Assembly: GCF_041146395.1 (NCBI RefSeq)
Contig: NC_090997.1
Span: forward strand, 31,103,501-31,167,500
Source of the DNA: Eulemur rufifrons
Lineage: Eukaryota > Chordata > Mammalia > Primates > Lemuridae
Length of the DNA stretch: 64,000 nucleotides
Reading direction: 5' to 3'
Both the position numbers and the translations under genes were made by a program. Positions 51,002-61,367 of the stretch are shown one piece after another (the stretch's first letter is position 1; every line of letters starts with the position of its first letter). The notes beneath the pieces were generated by a model, which did no database searches, was not told the DNA's origin, and saw only the letters and a list, made by a program, of their open reading frames with translations.

Positions 51002-52554
51002 TGTTATACATAGGAATTTAAAATTTTTCTTTTTGGAATCACAAAATAATTGGTTAAAATTTTAAGTTATGGTAACATGAAAATTTTCCTACTAATTTGC
51101 CTTTCTCTCTCTTTCTCTCTCTGAATTTATTGATTACAATTCTTTCTTGCCCAATAAATCTTTGGAGAAAATAAGGAATGAAAGAGAAGGTCTGAATTAA
51201 ATATAAAGATTCATGTCACTGTGCAATTAGATTTCTAATTGGAAAATTATCCTTTGATTTCTCAAACAATTCATTCAAAAAATTGGAAGCTAATAAAATC
51301 TTTCTTAATAACTTGGGTATATAACTTTTTCTTCCTTTAAATTTTGCTCTCTTCCTCTAAGCTGTAACAGGGGGCAGAAACTGTCCATGACTCACAAGAA
51401 AAATAAAATCAAGGCATGAGGCTTAGAGCGTAGGGAAATCAAAACAATTAGACACATTTTTGTCTGTTGCATTGAATTTTTATTTGATCAATTGAATCAT
51501 TTCCCTAAGCTACTAGGTTAATACACATATAACCTTAAAATGAAGAAACAAAGAGTGTGTGTATAATTGAAACACCAAAGTATGGTCTTTGGAGTGGTGA
51601 TAAGTTCCCTCATGATTAAGGTGTAGATTAATACAATCCATGGAATACATTTGTTCTTTTAATTCAAATAATGAGAAGTACAAAGATGAATAAGTATTCT
51701 CTTGATTAAATGGTATCTTGTCAGGAAACTACGAAGAGTGACACCTCCTAAGTCCCTACTTAATAGGTGTGCTTTGGATCTTCCTTACATCAGCAATTAA
51801 ATATATTTCAGCTTTATGGTCACAGTTTGCATCAGCAGGGATTGGGGTTGCACCAAGATTCTGTTGCCCAGGAATCATAGAAGATAAGGGGCAAGAAAGG
51901 CATTAAAAAAAGAAAAGAAAATATTTTTCCATTATTATCTTGGTTTCCCCATTGGACTGGATTCCTTTATCAGCAAACGTTGGTAGATTAGAGAACCACA
52001 GGTGCTCATCATAATAAACTGTGACAAATAGACATCTATCTCTGTAGCTTTTTATAATTTTATTTGAGAAAGAAAACTATGTGTGAGAGTCAGAGCCTTA
52101 GAAAATGTTAAGTGTTCACTAGACCGTATTTTAAGCATTGGTGCTAGAGTCCATTGCTTCAAGGATTCTGGTGAGTTGAATAGGCTTTCCTTGTTGCCTA
52201 GAAAAACATGATGCATCAGATGGGGATGCTCCCCATCCCACAAAAAAGAATAACCATACTGCCTTAGGAATTAGGCCTCTGTCCTCCCTGCTGGGCACAA
52301 TGACAAATTATCAATACCTTTGGATGCCAGGGCTCACCCTAGCCTCACACTCTGAGATTCAAAATATCTTGGCTCTAAGACATAGAGAAAACACATTTAA
52401 CCAATTGATTTTATTCAGTGTTGACTCAGAGTAAAGAATGCTGGATTGGCATAGTATGGTGCCATTTAAAAGTTAGGCAACGGAAGGCTCATTTCCCCCA
52501 ATGTAAACTGCAAAGCATGGAAACTAGATGTTCTTAATATGCTTTAAAACTTTG
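51002..52554. other. ADGRB3: ADGRB3 intron, unassigned part
   Basis: Intron DNA with a short (TC)n run near 51105-51122. No gene or named repeat. Confidence 0.5.
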
Positions 52555-52855
52555 CTCACGCCTGTAATCCTAGCACTGTGGGAGGCTGAGGCCAGAGGAT
52601 TGCTTGAGCTCAGGAGTTTGAGGTTGCAGTGAGCTATGAGATTAGCCTAAGCAAAAGTGAGACCCTGTCTCTAGTAAAAATAGAAAAATTATTATGGCAT
52701 TGTGACACACGCCTGTAGTCCCCATTATACTCAGGAGGCTGAGGCAGGAGGATTGCTTGAGCCCAGGAGTTTGTGGTTGCAGTGAGCTATGATGTCGCCA
52801 TTGCACTCTACCCAGGGCAACAGAGTGAGACTCTCTCTCTCTCTCAAACAAACAA
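52555..52855 (+). mobile_element. Older Alu SINE, missing its first bases
   Basis: Dimeric Alu starting inside the left arm ('ctcacgcctgtaatcctagc'), with a second arm from 'cacacgcctgtagtccccat'. It ends 'cagagtgagactctctctct' and an impure CAAA-rich tail. The 9-bp repeat 'aaaactttg' at 52546-52554 and 52856-52864 fits a target-site duplication. It is more diverged than the Alu at 48590. Confidence 0.9.
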
Positions 52856-53064
52856 AAAACTTTGAAGTAGCACACCGCTGTTAAATTACTGGGTATGCCT
52901 TTATGCACTTATACAATGTTTGAGAAGTGCTGCATATCACTACTATTGTGAGTATATAAAATTCTGTGGTGGTTATAAATTGACTAAAGATGGTTTTTCA
53001 GGAGAAACAGGGACCTGATTCCCTTCGATATCATTGAAAGGTCAACTTTGTTTCTGTTTGACAG

Positions 53065-53150
53065 GTCAACATGGTGATTGGCATTTTGGTATTTAATAAA
53101 CTTGTTTCCAGAGATGGGATCCTAGATAAAAAGCTCAAACACAGAGCCGG
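53065..53150 (+). CDS. ADGRB3: ADGRB3 exon: end of TM5 and start of intracellular loop 3
   Basis: An 86-nt exon with acceptor CTGTTTGACAG and donor GTAAGC. It starts on a codon boundary and ends with two bases (GG) of a Gly codon (phase 2). It reads [20 protein letters not shown] then DKKLKHRA(G). [14 protein letters not shown] completes TM5. The basic DKKLKHRAG segment is the membrane-proximal part of intracellular loop 3, where G proteins or other effectors would dock. The phase-2 end matters: the following 99-nt exon begins and ends in the same phase, so both joining choices stay in frame. Confidence 0.95.
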
Positions 53151-54324
53151 GTAAGCTGCAATTGGTGGATTTTGAAGGTTTTTACCAGTGAATCCCATAC
53201 TCCAATTCCAGATCATCACTGACTGCATTTGACTGTGCCTTGAATTTTGCTCTTGATGTACTAGTGAGTGCATCTGGTAGATTCTGCCATTCAAGCTTCC
53301 AATGCGCTGTTTTTAAATAATATCACCAAAAACCTAAAAATAACACAGCAGACCAGTTAAAAAATCTGAGTTTAATTGTGCATATTGCCTTTCTTGTCAC
53401 ATGAGATTAAATGTTAAGGCTAGACTTAAAATAGTTGTCTTTAGGTAAAGGCTCAAAGTCCTCCTAGTTTGGATCACAAAGGACAGGAGGTAGACTGAAC
53501 ACAATGTTGGTATATAACAGAACAGAATCGGGACAAGCAAACCTAAATAGGGCAAAAATGATGCCTTTTAATTAATTGTATAATCAGAAAAAATCTTCAC
53601 TTGAAATAATCATTTATCAAACACTATATTTGTCATATGTTAATATTTTCATTTTTTGACATTTATAACTGGCTAGAGTTATTTATAATTTTCACTTGCA
53701 CATTTTAACCACTTATAAAATTTAGAAAAGCATCTCCCTTAATTTTACTGTTATTATAATATCATATCTGATGACTTAATAACATTTGATATGAAGATTG
53801 ATAGCAGCTTTTTAAGGTTACATTATCACATCATCCTATGAATTTGTAGAAACCTGAATGAAATATTAATGCCTTTGATTTTCCTTTTGTGTTTTTCTTA
53901 TAAAATATTTATAGCATTTTCTGTTCTGTTAAACTGTATGTTCATTCAAAACTTATCCCTATAATTGTTCTCTTTTTCTTTCATAATTTATGGTATTACT
54001 TAATAGTCATGGTATTTGATCACCTACTGGTGAGAATTTTAAGTCCTTTGTGTTTTTATAATCTATGTAATGATTTATAAGATAGTCCAGGTATTTTTTC
54101 CATAGTAAAAGATTAGATAAAATGACTTTCAATATACAAATTTGATATCATTTGTATCAAACATTAGAACTGCAATAATGTAATAAAAACATCTTGGAGG
54201 TTCCTTCCCTAGAAGGGATCATGTCTCTCATATATAGACTTTTTTCAATGCAGATGAGTTTTCATAACATCTTAAATAGAAAGACTTGAACTTAGTACAG
54301 AAACTTAGCTTTCTTTTGTATTTT
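53151..54324. other. ADGRB3: ADGRB3 intron, unassigned part
   Basis: AT-rich intron after the TM5 exon. No feature recognised. Confidence 0.5.
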
Positions 54325-54490
54325 TTTACCTTTCTTAAAATTTCAAAATATTAAGGGAGTATAAATGTTTTTGATACATGGCTTGAGTCAGGGCTATAAA
54401 TGTGCCCATCACCATCAATGAACCCAACGGGTTCATTGGACTCATTAGGTGGGTTTTTGTCCCTCTCCTCCTACCTCCAGAAAATGAGCT
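54325..54490 (-). repeat. L1 3' UTR fragment, reverse orientation
   Basis: Antisense L1 3' wording: 'ttaagggagtataaatgttt', 'ggcttgagtcagggctataa', 'atgtgcccatcaccatcaat', 'cattaggtgggtttttgtcc'. It may extend further right in diverged form. Confidence 0.6.
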
Positions 54491-54704
54491 TTCTGTACTA
54501 TTTGGACATTAAGTATTCACACAATTACTCTTGGTAGTGTCCCACATGTGGTGAGAATTGGAGTAATAGCTTCTTCAGTTATCTCTATCCAGAATATAAT
54601 CATGTAATGATAAATCGATCATACTGAGTACTGGGTATAGAAACGCATCTCTGCTATTAGTGGTATAAACTTATATAATTTAAACAAAAAAAAGTTGGGG
54701 TTTC

Positions 54705-54930
54705 AGTGGTTTGGATAACACTTTGAAGTCAAACAAAACCATGCTCAATATCTAGTTCTGCAATGTATAACTGTGGGTTTGTCTTTGGGCATGTTACTTT
54801 ATTTTTTCACAACTCAATCTCTGCATCTGTAAAATGGGGAAAATAACTCTTGCCTCATAGAGTATATGAAATATAATGTATATAAAACATGCATTAGAGT
54901 ATCTAGCATGTAGCTAGCATTTATTCAGCT
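54705..54930 (+). repeat. MIR SINE
   Basis: MIR wording in order: 'aactgtgggtttgtctttgg', 'gcatgttactttattttttc', 'atctgtaaaatggggaaaat', 'gtatctagcatgtagctagc'. Confidence 0.75.
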
Positions 54931-57070
54931 TTCTTATGATGAGTGAAATAAGGAAGCCAAACTGAGCAGGTTAGGTTCTTTTCAAAGGTCCCTGACTATC
55001 AATCAAGTGTCTGTGATTCCACCATTCACACGACATGGTGGTCAGAAAAAGAGGTGAGAGCATCAAAATGACTATAGTCCTAATGACTGATTAAATTCAT
55101 AGTCAATAATTTTTTCTCATTTAATTATTTTATAGGTAACACCCAGTTTCATTCATAAAACTCTTTGTAAGAGATAACAGGTTTAGAAGAAATGACAATA
55201 TTGCCATATTATGAATTTAGAAGTTATCCATTTTAATCTATATATTAACAAAGAAATTATGATTTTAAAACCTCTAATCTTAAAAATATTCTTAGCAGTT
55301 ACATATGTTTCATGGGCAAAACTGGGTCATTGTTTTTTTGGTTCAAAGGCCACTGCCAGAGCAATAGATATGTTATAAAAGCATAATTCTGGCTACTGTC
55401 TAAAACATAAAAGGGCTATTAACAAATTAATGACTTCAGTTTTTAAAAAATATTTCTAATATAAAATACTATTTTAGTTTAGGTAAATATAGATTGAAAT
55501 TTTTTCTCTGTTACAAAGTATGATTGAAAAAAATTCCAGAAGCTATGTTTGTTTGAATAATTTTAGTTCACGGAGAATTAATGAGGACAGTAATAAAGAA
55601 AGACTTCTGTAAAGAACAAATAGTCAAAATTACAGAAATATTAAGCAGGAGGCTAACTGACTTGAAAATTGATCTCTCTAATTATAAAAGCCATTTCAGG
55701 TTATTTAAGTATGCATACATATCAAACATTTCTTATGCAAGTATGTTATTATAGAATTGAATATTGTATCAAGATGTTTCTTCTTCCAATTTTTTCAATT
55801 TCTTTTTTCCCTATCTTCTTTTTATAATTATTTATTATAAATGACCATGCTTATAGTTTGTGCTCAATAAATATAAATGAATGAATGAATGAATATTTAA
55901 TAAATAATACAATAGTTTGACAAGTTTATAATACCCAAATTGTATTAATTTTTTTCCAATACATAAAATATATTTACCAAGGGATAATTTATTGCAAATA
56001 ACAACAAATCTTATATAACATGCTAATTGAAAAGCATGAAAACAGGATAAAACTGTATCTTTTTAGAACATCTTAAACAGAAAATTTAAATTTGCCTACT
56101 TTTCTGCAATGGATCTTTCTTATCTACTATTTTAAACTGGTTTATCTTATCTACCTGAAACTAAGAAACTATTTACTAGGATCCTTTATAAATTTAATGT
56201 GATTTTTCTGGGGGGGGCAGTACATTTCCTTTCCAGGGAATATTTTAGAATATTAACAATCAGCCAATCAGATCATACTTTTTCTTAAAGGAAATAAAAC
56301 TGGGAAGGTAACTCTAGAATTTGTTAATTTCAAGATCCGTAGTAATAATGGGAGTAAACAGAACAATTTGGAAGAGTAATGAAATGCCCTGTTGGGTATA
56401 CTGGTTACATTTAAACATATAGACAATTCAACTATTTTTAAATGTTTGAACTTTTTATTTTATAAATACATAATTTCCTCTACAACAAAGAAACAAGATT
56501 TTATTTTTCACTGCAGCAACTCGATTTAGCATCGTAGACTATGTGTTCTTCATATTATACTAAATTCTGTAGTAGCCATATAAACTGGGAAAAAACATTA
56601 CATCACTCTAGGTCACTAATCTTTCTTCTACTTTATTCACATTCAATAGTAGAATGCCGGAGGTGTCCAATCAGTTAGCAGCAAGCACAGTTTTCAACAG
56701 TTAGCACTGAGTAAGGGAAGTATGTATAGAGCTCAAATGAAGACAAGTAAGCATTTCAAATACTGGTTTAAGATGTATTGTCAAACAAGTTCATACATAG
56801 ATTAAATCACAGTTTTCAGGACTAAAATACTTGCTTACATTGTGTACTTAAAATTATTTTTTAGTAATTGTTGGCTTTTCAATCTTGTTTCAGAGCCTAC
56901 AGACAAAATATCCTTAAATTGAGAAAGATAGCCTCATTCATATTCGAAGCACAAATACCAAATAGCCTATCTTCTGTGATAAAGGAAACAGTAAATGACT
57001 CATCCATACCTCTTCAATATTAATCTGCTCAGATCTAACAAGATTAAAGAAACTCAAATGTATAGTTAGG
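54931..57070. other. ADGRB3: ADGRB3 intron, unassigned part
   Basis: AT-rich intron. A short (ATGA)n run is at 55876-55894, and a G7 run is near 56211-56217. No gene or named repeat. Confidence 0.5.
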
Positions 57071-57216
57071 GCAGTGGTGCTCATTCCTATTTGTTCATAA
57101 AGCTCCTATGGAGCTTTGAAGAAGGACAGATGCCTGGGGTCCCCTTAAATTAGAGTCTTTGCAGTTGTGGCCAGATAGCTGACGTGCAGCCACTGTGGAG
57201 AATACTGCTCTAAGTA
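57071..57216. mobile_element. MER5-type hAT-Charlie MITE, diverged
   Basis: Starts 'gggcagtggtgctcattcct' and ends 'gcagccactgtggagaatac' then 'tgctct', roughly the inverse of the start. The middle has 'gatgcctggggtccccttaa'. The family is by wording and the edges approximate. Confidence 0.6.
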
Positions 57217-58417
57217 CTCCTTTGGGAGTAGTTTCAAGCACATCAGCATGTCCATGGAGGCTTTGTAAACTATACTGTGATAGACTATTGATTACATATT
57301 ATTTTGAAAAGTTTGGGCACATGTGGCTGGTACATATGCCCTAAATTGGATCAGTAAAGTGAATGATTTAGTATTATATTTCACACCCAACTTTGAAAGC
57401 TTTGATTTTTCTCCTGGAGTCTGCTGATCAGTCTACATACTTAATAGCTTTCAGATTTATTACCTCACACAAGCACTAGTCACAAATGAGTACACTTGTT
57501 TAAAAGACACAAGACATTCTAAATTATGAGCTTCTTACAACTTTCTCTCTTCTGCCACTTTCTCTCTTTTCTGTCGCATAGTAATGCAGCTCCACTATAA
57601 CTTATATTTAAAAACTTACAGGGCAAACATATTTTAGATATAGATACCCCATGGGAATGGACTACAGCAGCACACCACAGAATATTATTTCAAAATGTTT
57701 CGAATCTTAATTCAGTAACTCCTTTTTGGTTTTTGTTTATGTTCTAATACATGCATCATTTTCAAAGTACACTTTTCTAAAGCAAAATGCATATAAAGTT
57801 TTTCTGTGTAGTGTGACTTTGCTTCTATGATGTAGCAGATGGAGTCTGAATTGTTTGAATCTGAATTTACCTGTAAAATCCTCTAGACTAGAATAGATCA
57901 TTTGAATGCTATAAGGTTGGAGTCTATGACTAATTTTCAGAAAGAATATTTTAAAGTTAATGATTATGTTAAATGTGTTTTTTAAAGCACAAAACTATCA
58001 CTCTTTTTATTATCAACTAATATTTCATCAAATTTCATCAGCCCCTATATTCAGATCATCTTAAAATATGGCCAATACATTGGTGCTAGAAGAAATTTCA
58101 AAATATGAATCTGTTGAAATAAAAGCTACATGTTCAACAAATAATTGAAGACTCCCAAAATATATTCCTCTCTATATTGGAATTCTGAGATAAATGTTTC
58201 CATTTCAGAAGGTTTTAACTGATATATGTGACTTCCACAAATAACAATGAAAATCCTTAAAGCTGAGAGTCTTCACATGTTTGATTATCGGGGTCTGAAT
58301 AAAGGGTTTTCACTGTATGTCTACACAAGCACATGCTTATGTTTAACTCAGTGTATTGGGCAACTTTGATTTATAGACACAAGGGCCATCTATGGTGTAA
58401 ATGATAGAAATATGCTT

Positions 58418-58423
58418 TGCATG
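58418..58423 (+). promoter_or_regulatory. TGCATG hexamer upstream of the cassette exon (distal)
   Basis: Exact TGCATG (UGCAUG in RNA) about 210 nt before the 99-nt ADGRB3 exon. UGCAUG is the known binding element of RBFOX splicing regulators. Sites upstream of an exon are usually associated with skipping. It is a plain motif match and its use is inferred. Confidence 0.4.
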
Positions 58424-58531
58424 CAACAAAGGCCCATTTTATTAAAAGGTAAATGTTACAAAGATAATATATAGTATAAATGCATCTTTAACAATGACCT
58501 AGAGCATTCATCTTTGATAAGTATACTTTTC

Positions 58532-58537
58532 TGCATG
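58532..58537 (+). promoter_or_regulatory. TGCATG hexamer upstream of the cassette exon (proximal)
   Basis: Exact TGCATG about 95 nt before the 99-nt ADGRB3 exon, between the distal copy and the polypyrimidine tract. It is a possible RBFOX site that could oppose inclusion. The evidence is motif only. Confidence 0.45.
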
Positions 58538-58631
58538 AAATCGTATTTAAAAGCTAACTTGCAGCAGCAATTTTTTTTTCGGTGACAATTCAATATTTTG
58601 TTCTTTTTGTGGGTGTTCTGTTTGTTTGCAG

Positions 58632-58730
58632 TCAGATGAGTGAGCCTCATAGCGGTTTGACGCTCAAATGTGCCAAGTGTGGAGTAGTTTCAACAACAGC
58701 TTTGTCAGCCACCACCGCCAGTAACGCCAT
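58632..58730 (+). CDS. ADGRB3: ADGRB3 cassette-type exon: intracellular loop 3 insert
   Basis: A 99-nt exon that completes the Gly codon, adds 32 codons and leaves AT, finished as Met by the next exon. It reads [20 protein letters not shown] then [12 protein letters not shown](M). This is a Ser/Thr-rich insert of 33 residues with a CAKCG (CxxCG) motif inside intracellular loop 3. Both boundaries are phase 2, so skipping is frame-neutral and would join RAG directly to ASLWSS. As I recall, ADGRB2 has a similar-sized insert with a CxxCG motif at this place, while the usual ADGRB1 form reads RAG-ASLWSS without it. The acceptor is strong (TTTGTTTGCAG) but the donor, AT|GTTAGT, departs from consensus before the junction and at +3, which fits regulated inclusion. 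Reading into the intron reaches a stop at about 58795 after some 21 mostly hydrophobic codons. Confidence 0.93.
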
Positions 58731-59054
58731 GTTAGTCCCAATCATTTACATCTTCTTGTTACAAATCTTTTACAGTGCATGTGAGAAAATGCTATGATGA
58801 AAAAAAAAATATGTTTGCTAATGCTAGAGCTAAGAGCATATTTAAATATTCATAATTGGCAACTGCCTTTATAACTATTGTGGGATAGTCTATAAAAAAA
58901 ATAAATAGAACTCTCTCAAATGTTATCTGCTTTGTGGTTTCCAAGTTAATGATCTTGGTGCCACATACACAAATGCTTTGTTGAATGGGGGTTTGGTTAT
59001 GGCCTGGGGCGTGACGTGCAACTACATTATGTCGTTTTCTGTGTCTCTCAACAG
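58731..59054 (+). other. ADGRB3: Short ADGRB3 intron (324 bp)
   Basis: A complete intron with GT (GTTAGT) and AG (CAACAG) ends between the cassette exon and the TM6-TM7 exon. It holds one TGCATG hexamer and an A-rich run near 58799-58810, and I see no repeat in it. If retained, translation stops within about 21 codons, after loop 3 and before TM6. Confidence 0.85.
58776..58781 (+). promoter_or_regulatory. TGCATG hexamer just downstream of the cassette exon
   Basis: Exact TGCATG beginning 46 nt after the 99-nt exon, inside the 324-bp intron. A downstream-proximal UGCAUG is the classic position from which RBFOX proteins promote inclusion. The host gene is neuronal and the exon's donor is weak. 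Function is inferred from position. Confidence 0.5.
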
Positions 59055-59226
59055 GGCGTCTCTTTGGAGCTCCTGTGTGGTGCTGCCTCTCCTGGCTTTG
59101 ACATGGATGTCTGCAGTTCTGGCCATGACAGATAAACGCTCCATATTGTTTCAAATACTTTTTGCTGTGTTTGATTCGTTGCAAGGCTTTGTTATTGTCA
59201 TGGTCCACTGCATTCTTCGAAGAGAG
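59055..59226 (+). CDS. ADGRB3: ADGRB3 exon: TM6, extracellular loop 3 and TM7
   Basis: A 172-nt exon with acceptor GTCTCTCAACAG and donor GTAAGA, beginning with the G of the split Met codon and ending on a codon boundary after RRE. It reads [20 protein letters not shown] and [20 protein letters not shown], then [17 protein letters not shown]. The first segment is TM6, MTDKRS is the short extracellular loop 3, and [25 protein letters not shown] is TM7. RRE starts the cytoplasmic tail. The intron before it is only 324 bp, far shorter than the neighbours. The next coding exon should continue the tail, but nothing resembling it occurs before 64000. Confidence 0.95.
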
Positions 59227-61276
59227 GTAAGAAATATAATTCTGGGGAGAGAGAATAGTGATGGTTGGAAGAGTATGTCTTTGCTAACAAGTATGATCTT
59301 TCATTTTAATATCTTGATCTTCAGATTAAAGTTGGTCTCCACTGACAATCACTTAGAAGTTAAAGCTGATGGGAAGCTTTAAGGCATAGTTCAGGGGGGG
59401 CCTAACACTCTGAAAATGACAGATTAAAACAGATGGGACTATGCAAGGGGAAACCTGGCCAGAGGTGCCAAGAGCCAGGAAAAGTGGATTCAAGAGAGGA
59501 CACATGCAGTGATTGGTGTAGATAAGTCTGTTAGAACAGCTGGAGGATGAGAGGGTAGGGTAACATATGTTTAAAAGACATACTTCATAAACATAGTAAA
59601 CTCATTCCCTAACTCATGTTTCTTCTCTCAGCAAATCCTCATTCCTCATATTAACTAATTTTATTTGAAATAGAAAATGTTGGATATTAATGAATAATTC
59701 TTTTGTCTGTACAAAGTTGTGGTTAAGTTACTAAAGATTAATGATTTTCATGTGGATGTTTATTCTGAAAAAATACCAAAAATGTGCACAGTGGGGCATG
59801 ACAGGCAATAATTGTTCCCGAGAACTGTAGACCTATAGTCACAGAATTTGTCTGGGTCATGATTGAGGTTTACTGTCAGCCGTGAGGGAAGGAAGAAGTT
59901 GGCTTTCGTGAGTAGAGATGTTAACCAGCTCCAAATCCATCCAGGGCAGTAAGAGGTTTCAGATTTGAGTTGTTTAGAGATAAAATGTTGTTTTCCAACC
60001 TGTGTGCAAATTATTCTGAATGCTTACAAGCACTGACACGGTATGCACAAGGTTTATGAGTCATTTTAACATTTACTCTAGGGATAAGTGGTGACAAAAA
60101 CACACACTGACACAGTGCCATGCTAGTGATTTTGAGGTCTATTCTGTCATTTTGCATTATCTAGCTTGTTTGAGAACTTTATTATGATGTGCATATTGCA
60201 AAGAGACACATGTGCATATAAATACACACCACAGAGTTTTCACAACGACATGTGGAAGGAACCAAAGGTTTTTACCTGATTTATCAGATGAGGAGAACAA
60301 TATTTCTGAGCTATTTCAATAAGGTACAGATGTCGGCAATAAACCCACATATCTATTCTAACAACATTCTATGAAGAAAAACAATGAAAACAGTTGAAGA
60401 GTGACTTCACATTGCAAGAGGGAGTATTTCCTCATTTAAAAAATCTGATGTAGTTTACAGTTGCCAAACATTACTATTCACAAATTTCTAGCTAGAATAT
60501 CACCATTAAAAACTTACAAGTATGGAGTTGTTTATATAACAAAGGAGTAAAAGTTAAAAGGAAATTGAATAATAATTTAGCTTATGTTCTTCTCCAACTA
60601 TAATTATCTTGTGGGGGTCTCCTGTACTAATATTTTCTGTAGTATATTTAAGTAACAAAATTATTCTAAAAATTAGATGGATAATGCATTTTTGATTGAC
60701 AATTGAGACTGAAATGTTGCAGATTTTAAGTAAGACACATGATATACTTACAGGCAATTTTCAGAAGATATTAATATCTTAGGTGCTAAAGAAGACCAAA
60801 GTACTGCATCTCTAAATAAGCTTCTCTTTTTCTTTTCAGAAATAAGCTGTCCAGGTAGTCTTAGGCTATCATCAAAATATGCAGATTTTAGAGTGACATA
60901 TTATGATGGCTAATTATCAAAATTTTACTGCTTATATAAAGAAAAATATTTGGCACAAAACTTCTTGATTTCTATCAGAATTTTTCCATACTTGCTAATT
61001 GGACTATTAACTGTCAAAAAGATGATTTAAGGGTAATTAAATCAAGTCATATAATAAATGCTTCTACTAAAGTATGCCTCTGTAAATACATGTTTTCTGT
61101 ATCAATGGAGAATAAAAATATGGATGTGTCTCTTTTGAATTTACAATTATTTCAAACTGAATAATTTTATAGCTGATAAATTAACATCAAAATGCTATAC
61201 ATTCTTTAGTTCCAACACTGAAATGAAAAATCATATGTTCCGTTTCTTTTCATTGAACCTTAAAAATACCCTGTAA
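59227..61276. other. ADGRB3: ADGRB3 intron after the TM7 exon, unassigned part
   Basis: Ordinary intron DNA. A weak MIR-like phrase occurs near 60260-60320. The next ADGRB3 exon (start of the cytoplasmic tail) is not seen. Confidence 0.5.
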
Positions 61277-61367
61277 CATCTATATTCGTAAGGGATATTG
61301 GTCTGTAGTTTTCTTTTTGTTGTTGTTTGTGTCCTTTCCTGGCTTTGTTGTCAGGGTGATACTGTTA

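Larger units (their letters stand above)
57217..58631. other. ADGRB3: ADGRB3 intron before the cassette exon
   Basis: AT-rich intron ending in the acceptor of the 99-nt exon. The last 220 bases hold two TGCATG hexamers. No repeat recognised. Confidence 0.5.

Noticed and set aside
58792..59208. 138-codon minus-strand open frame opposite the TM6-TM7 exon
   Set aside because: It is the antisense shadow of the ADGRB3 exon and intron, with no family resemblance.
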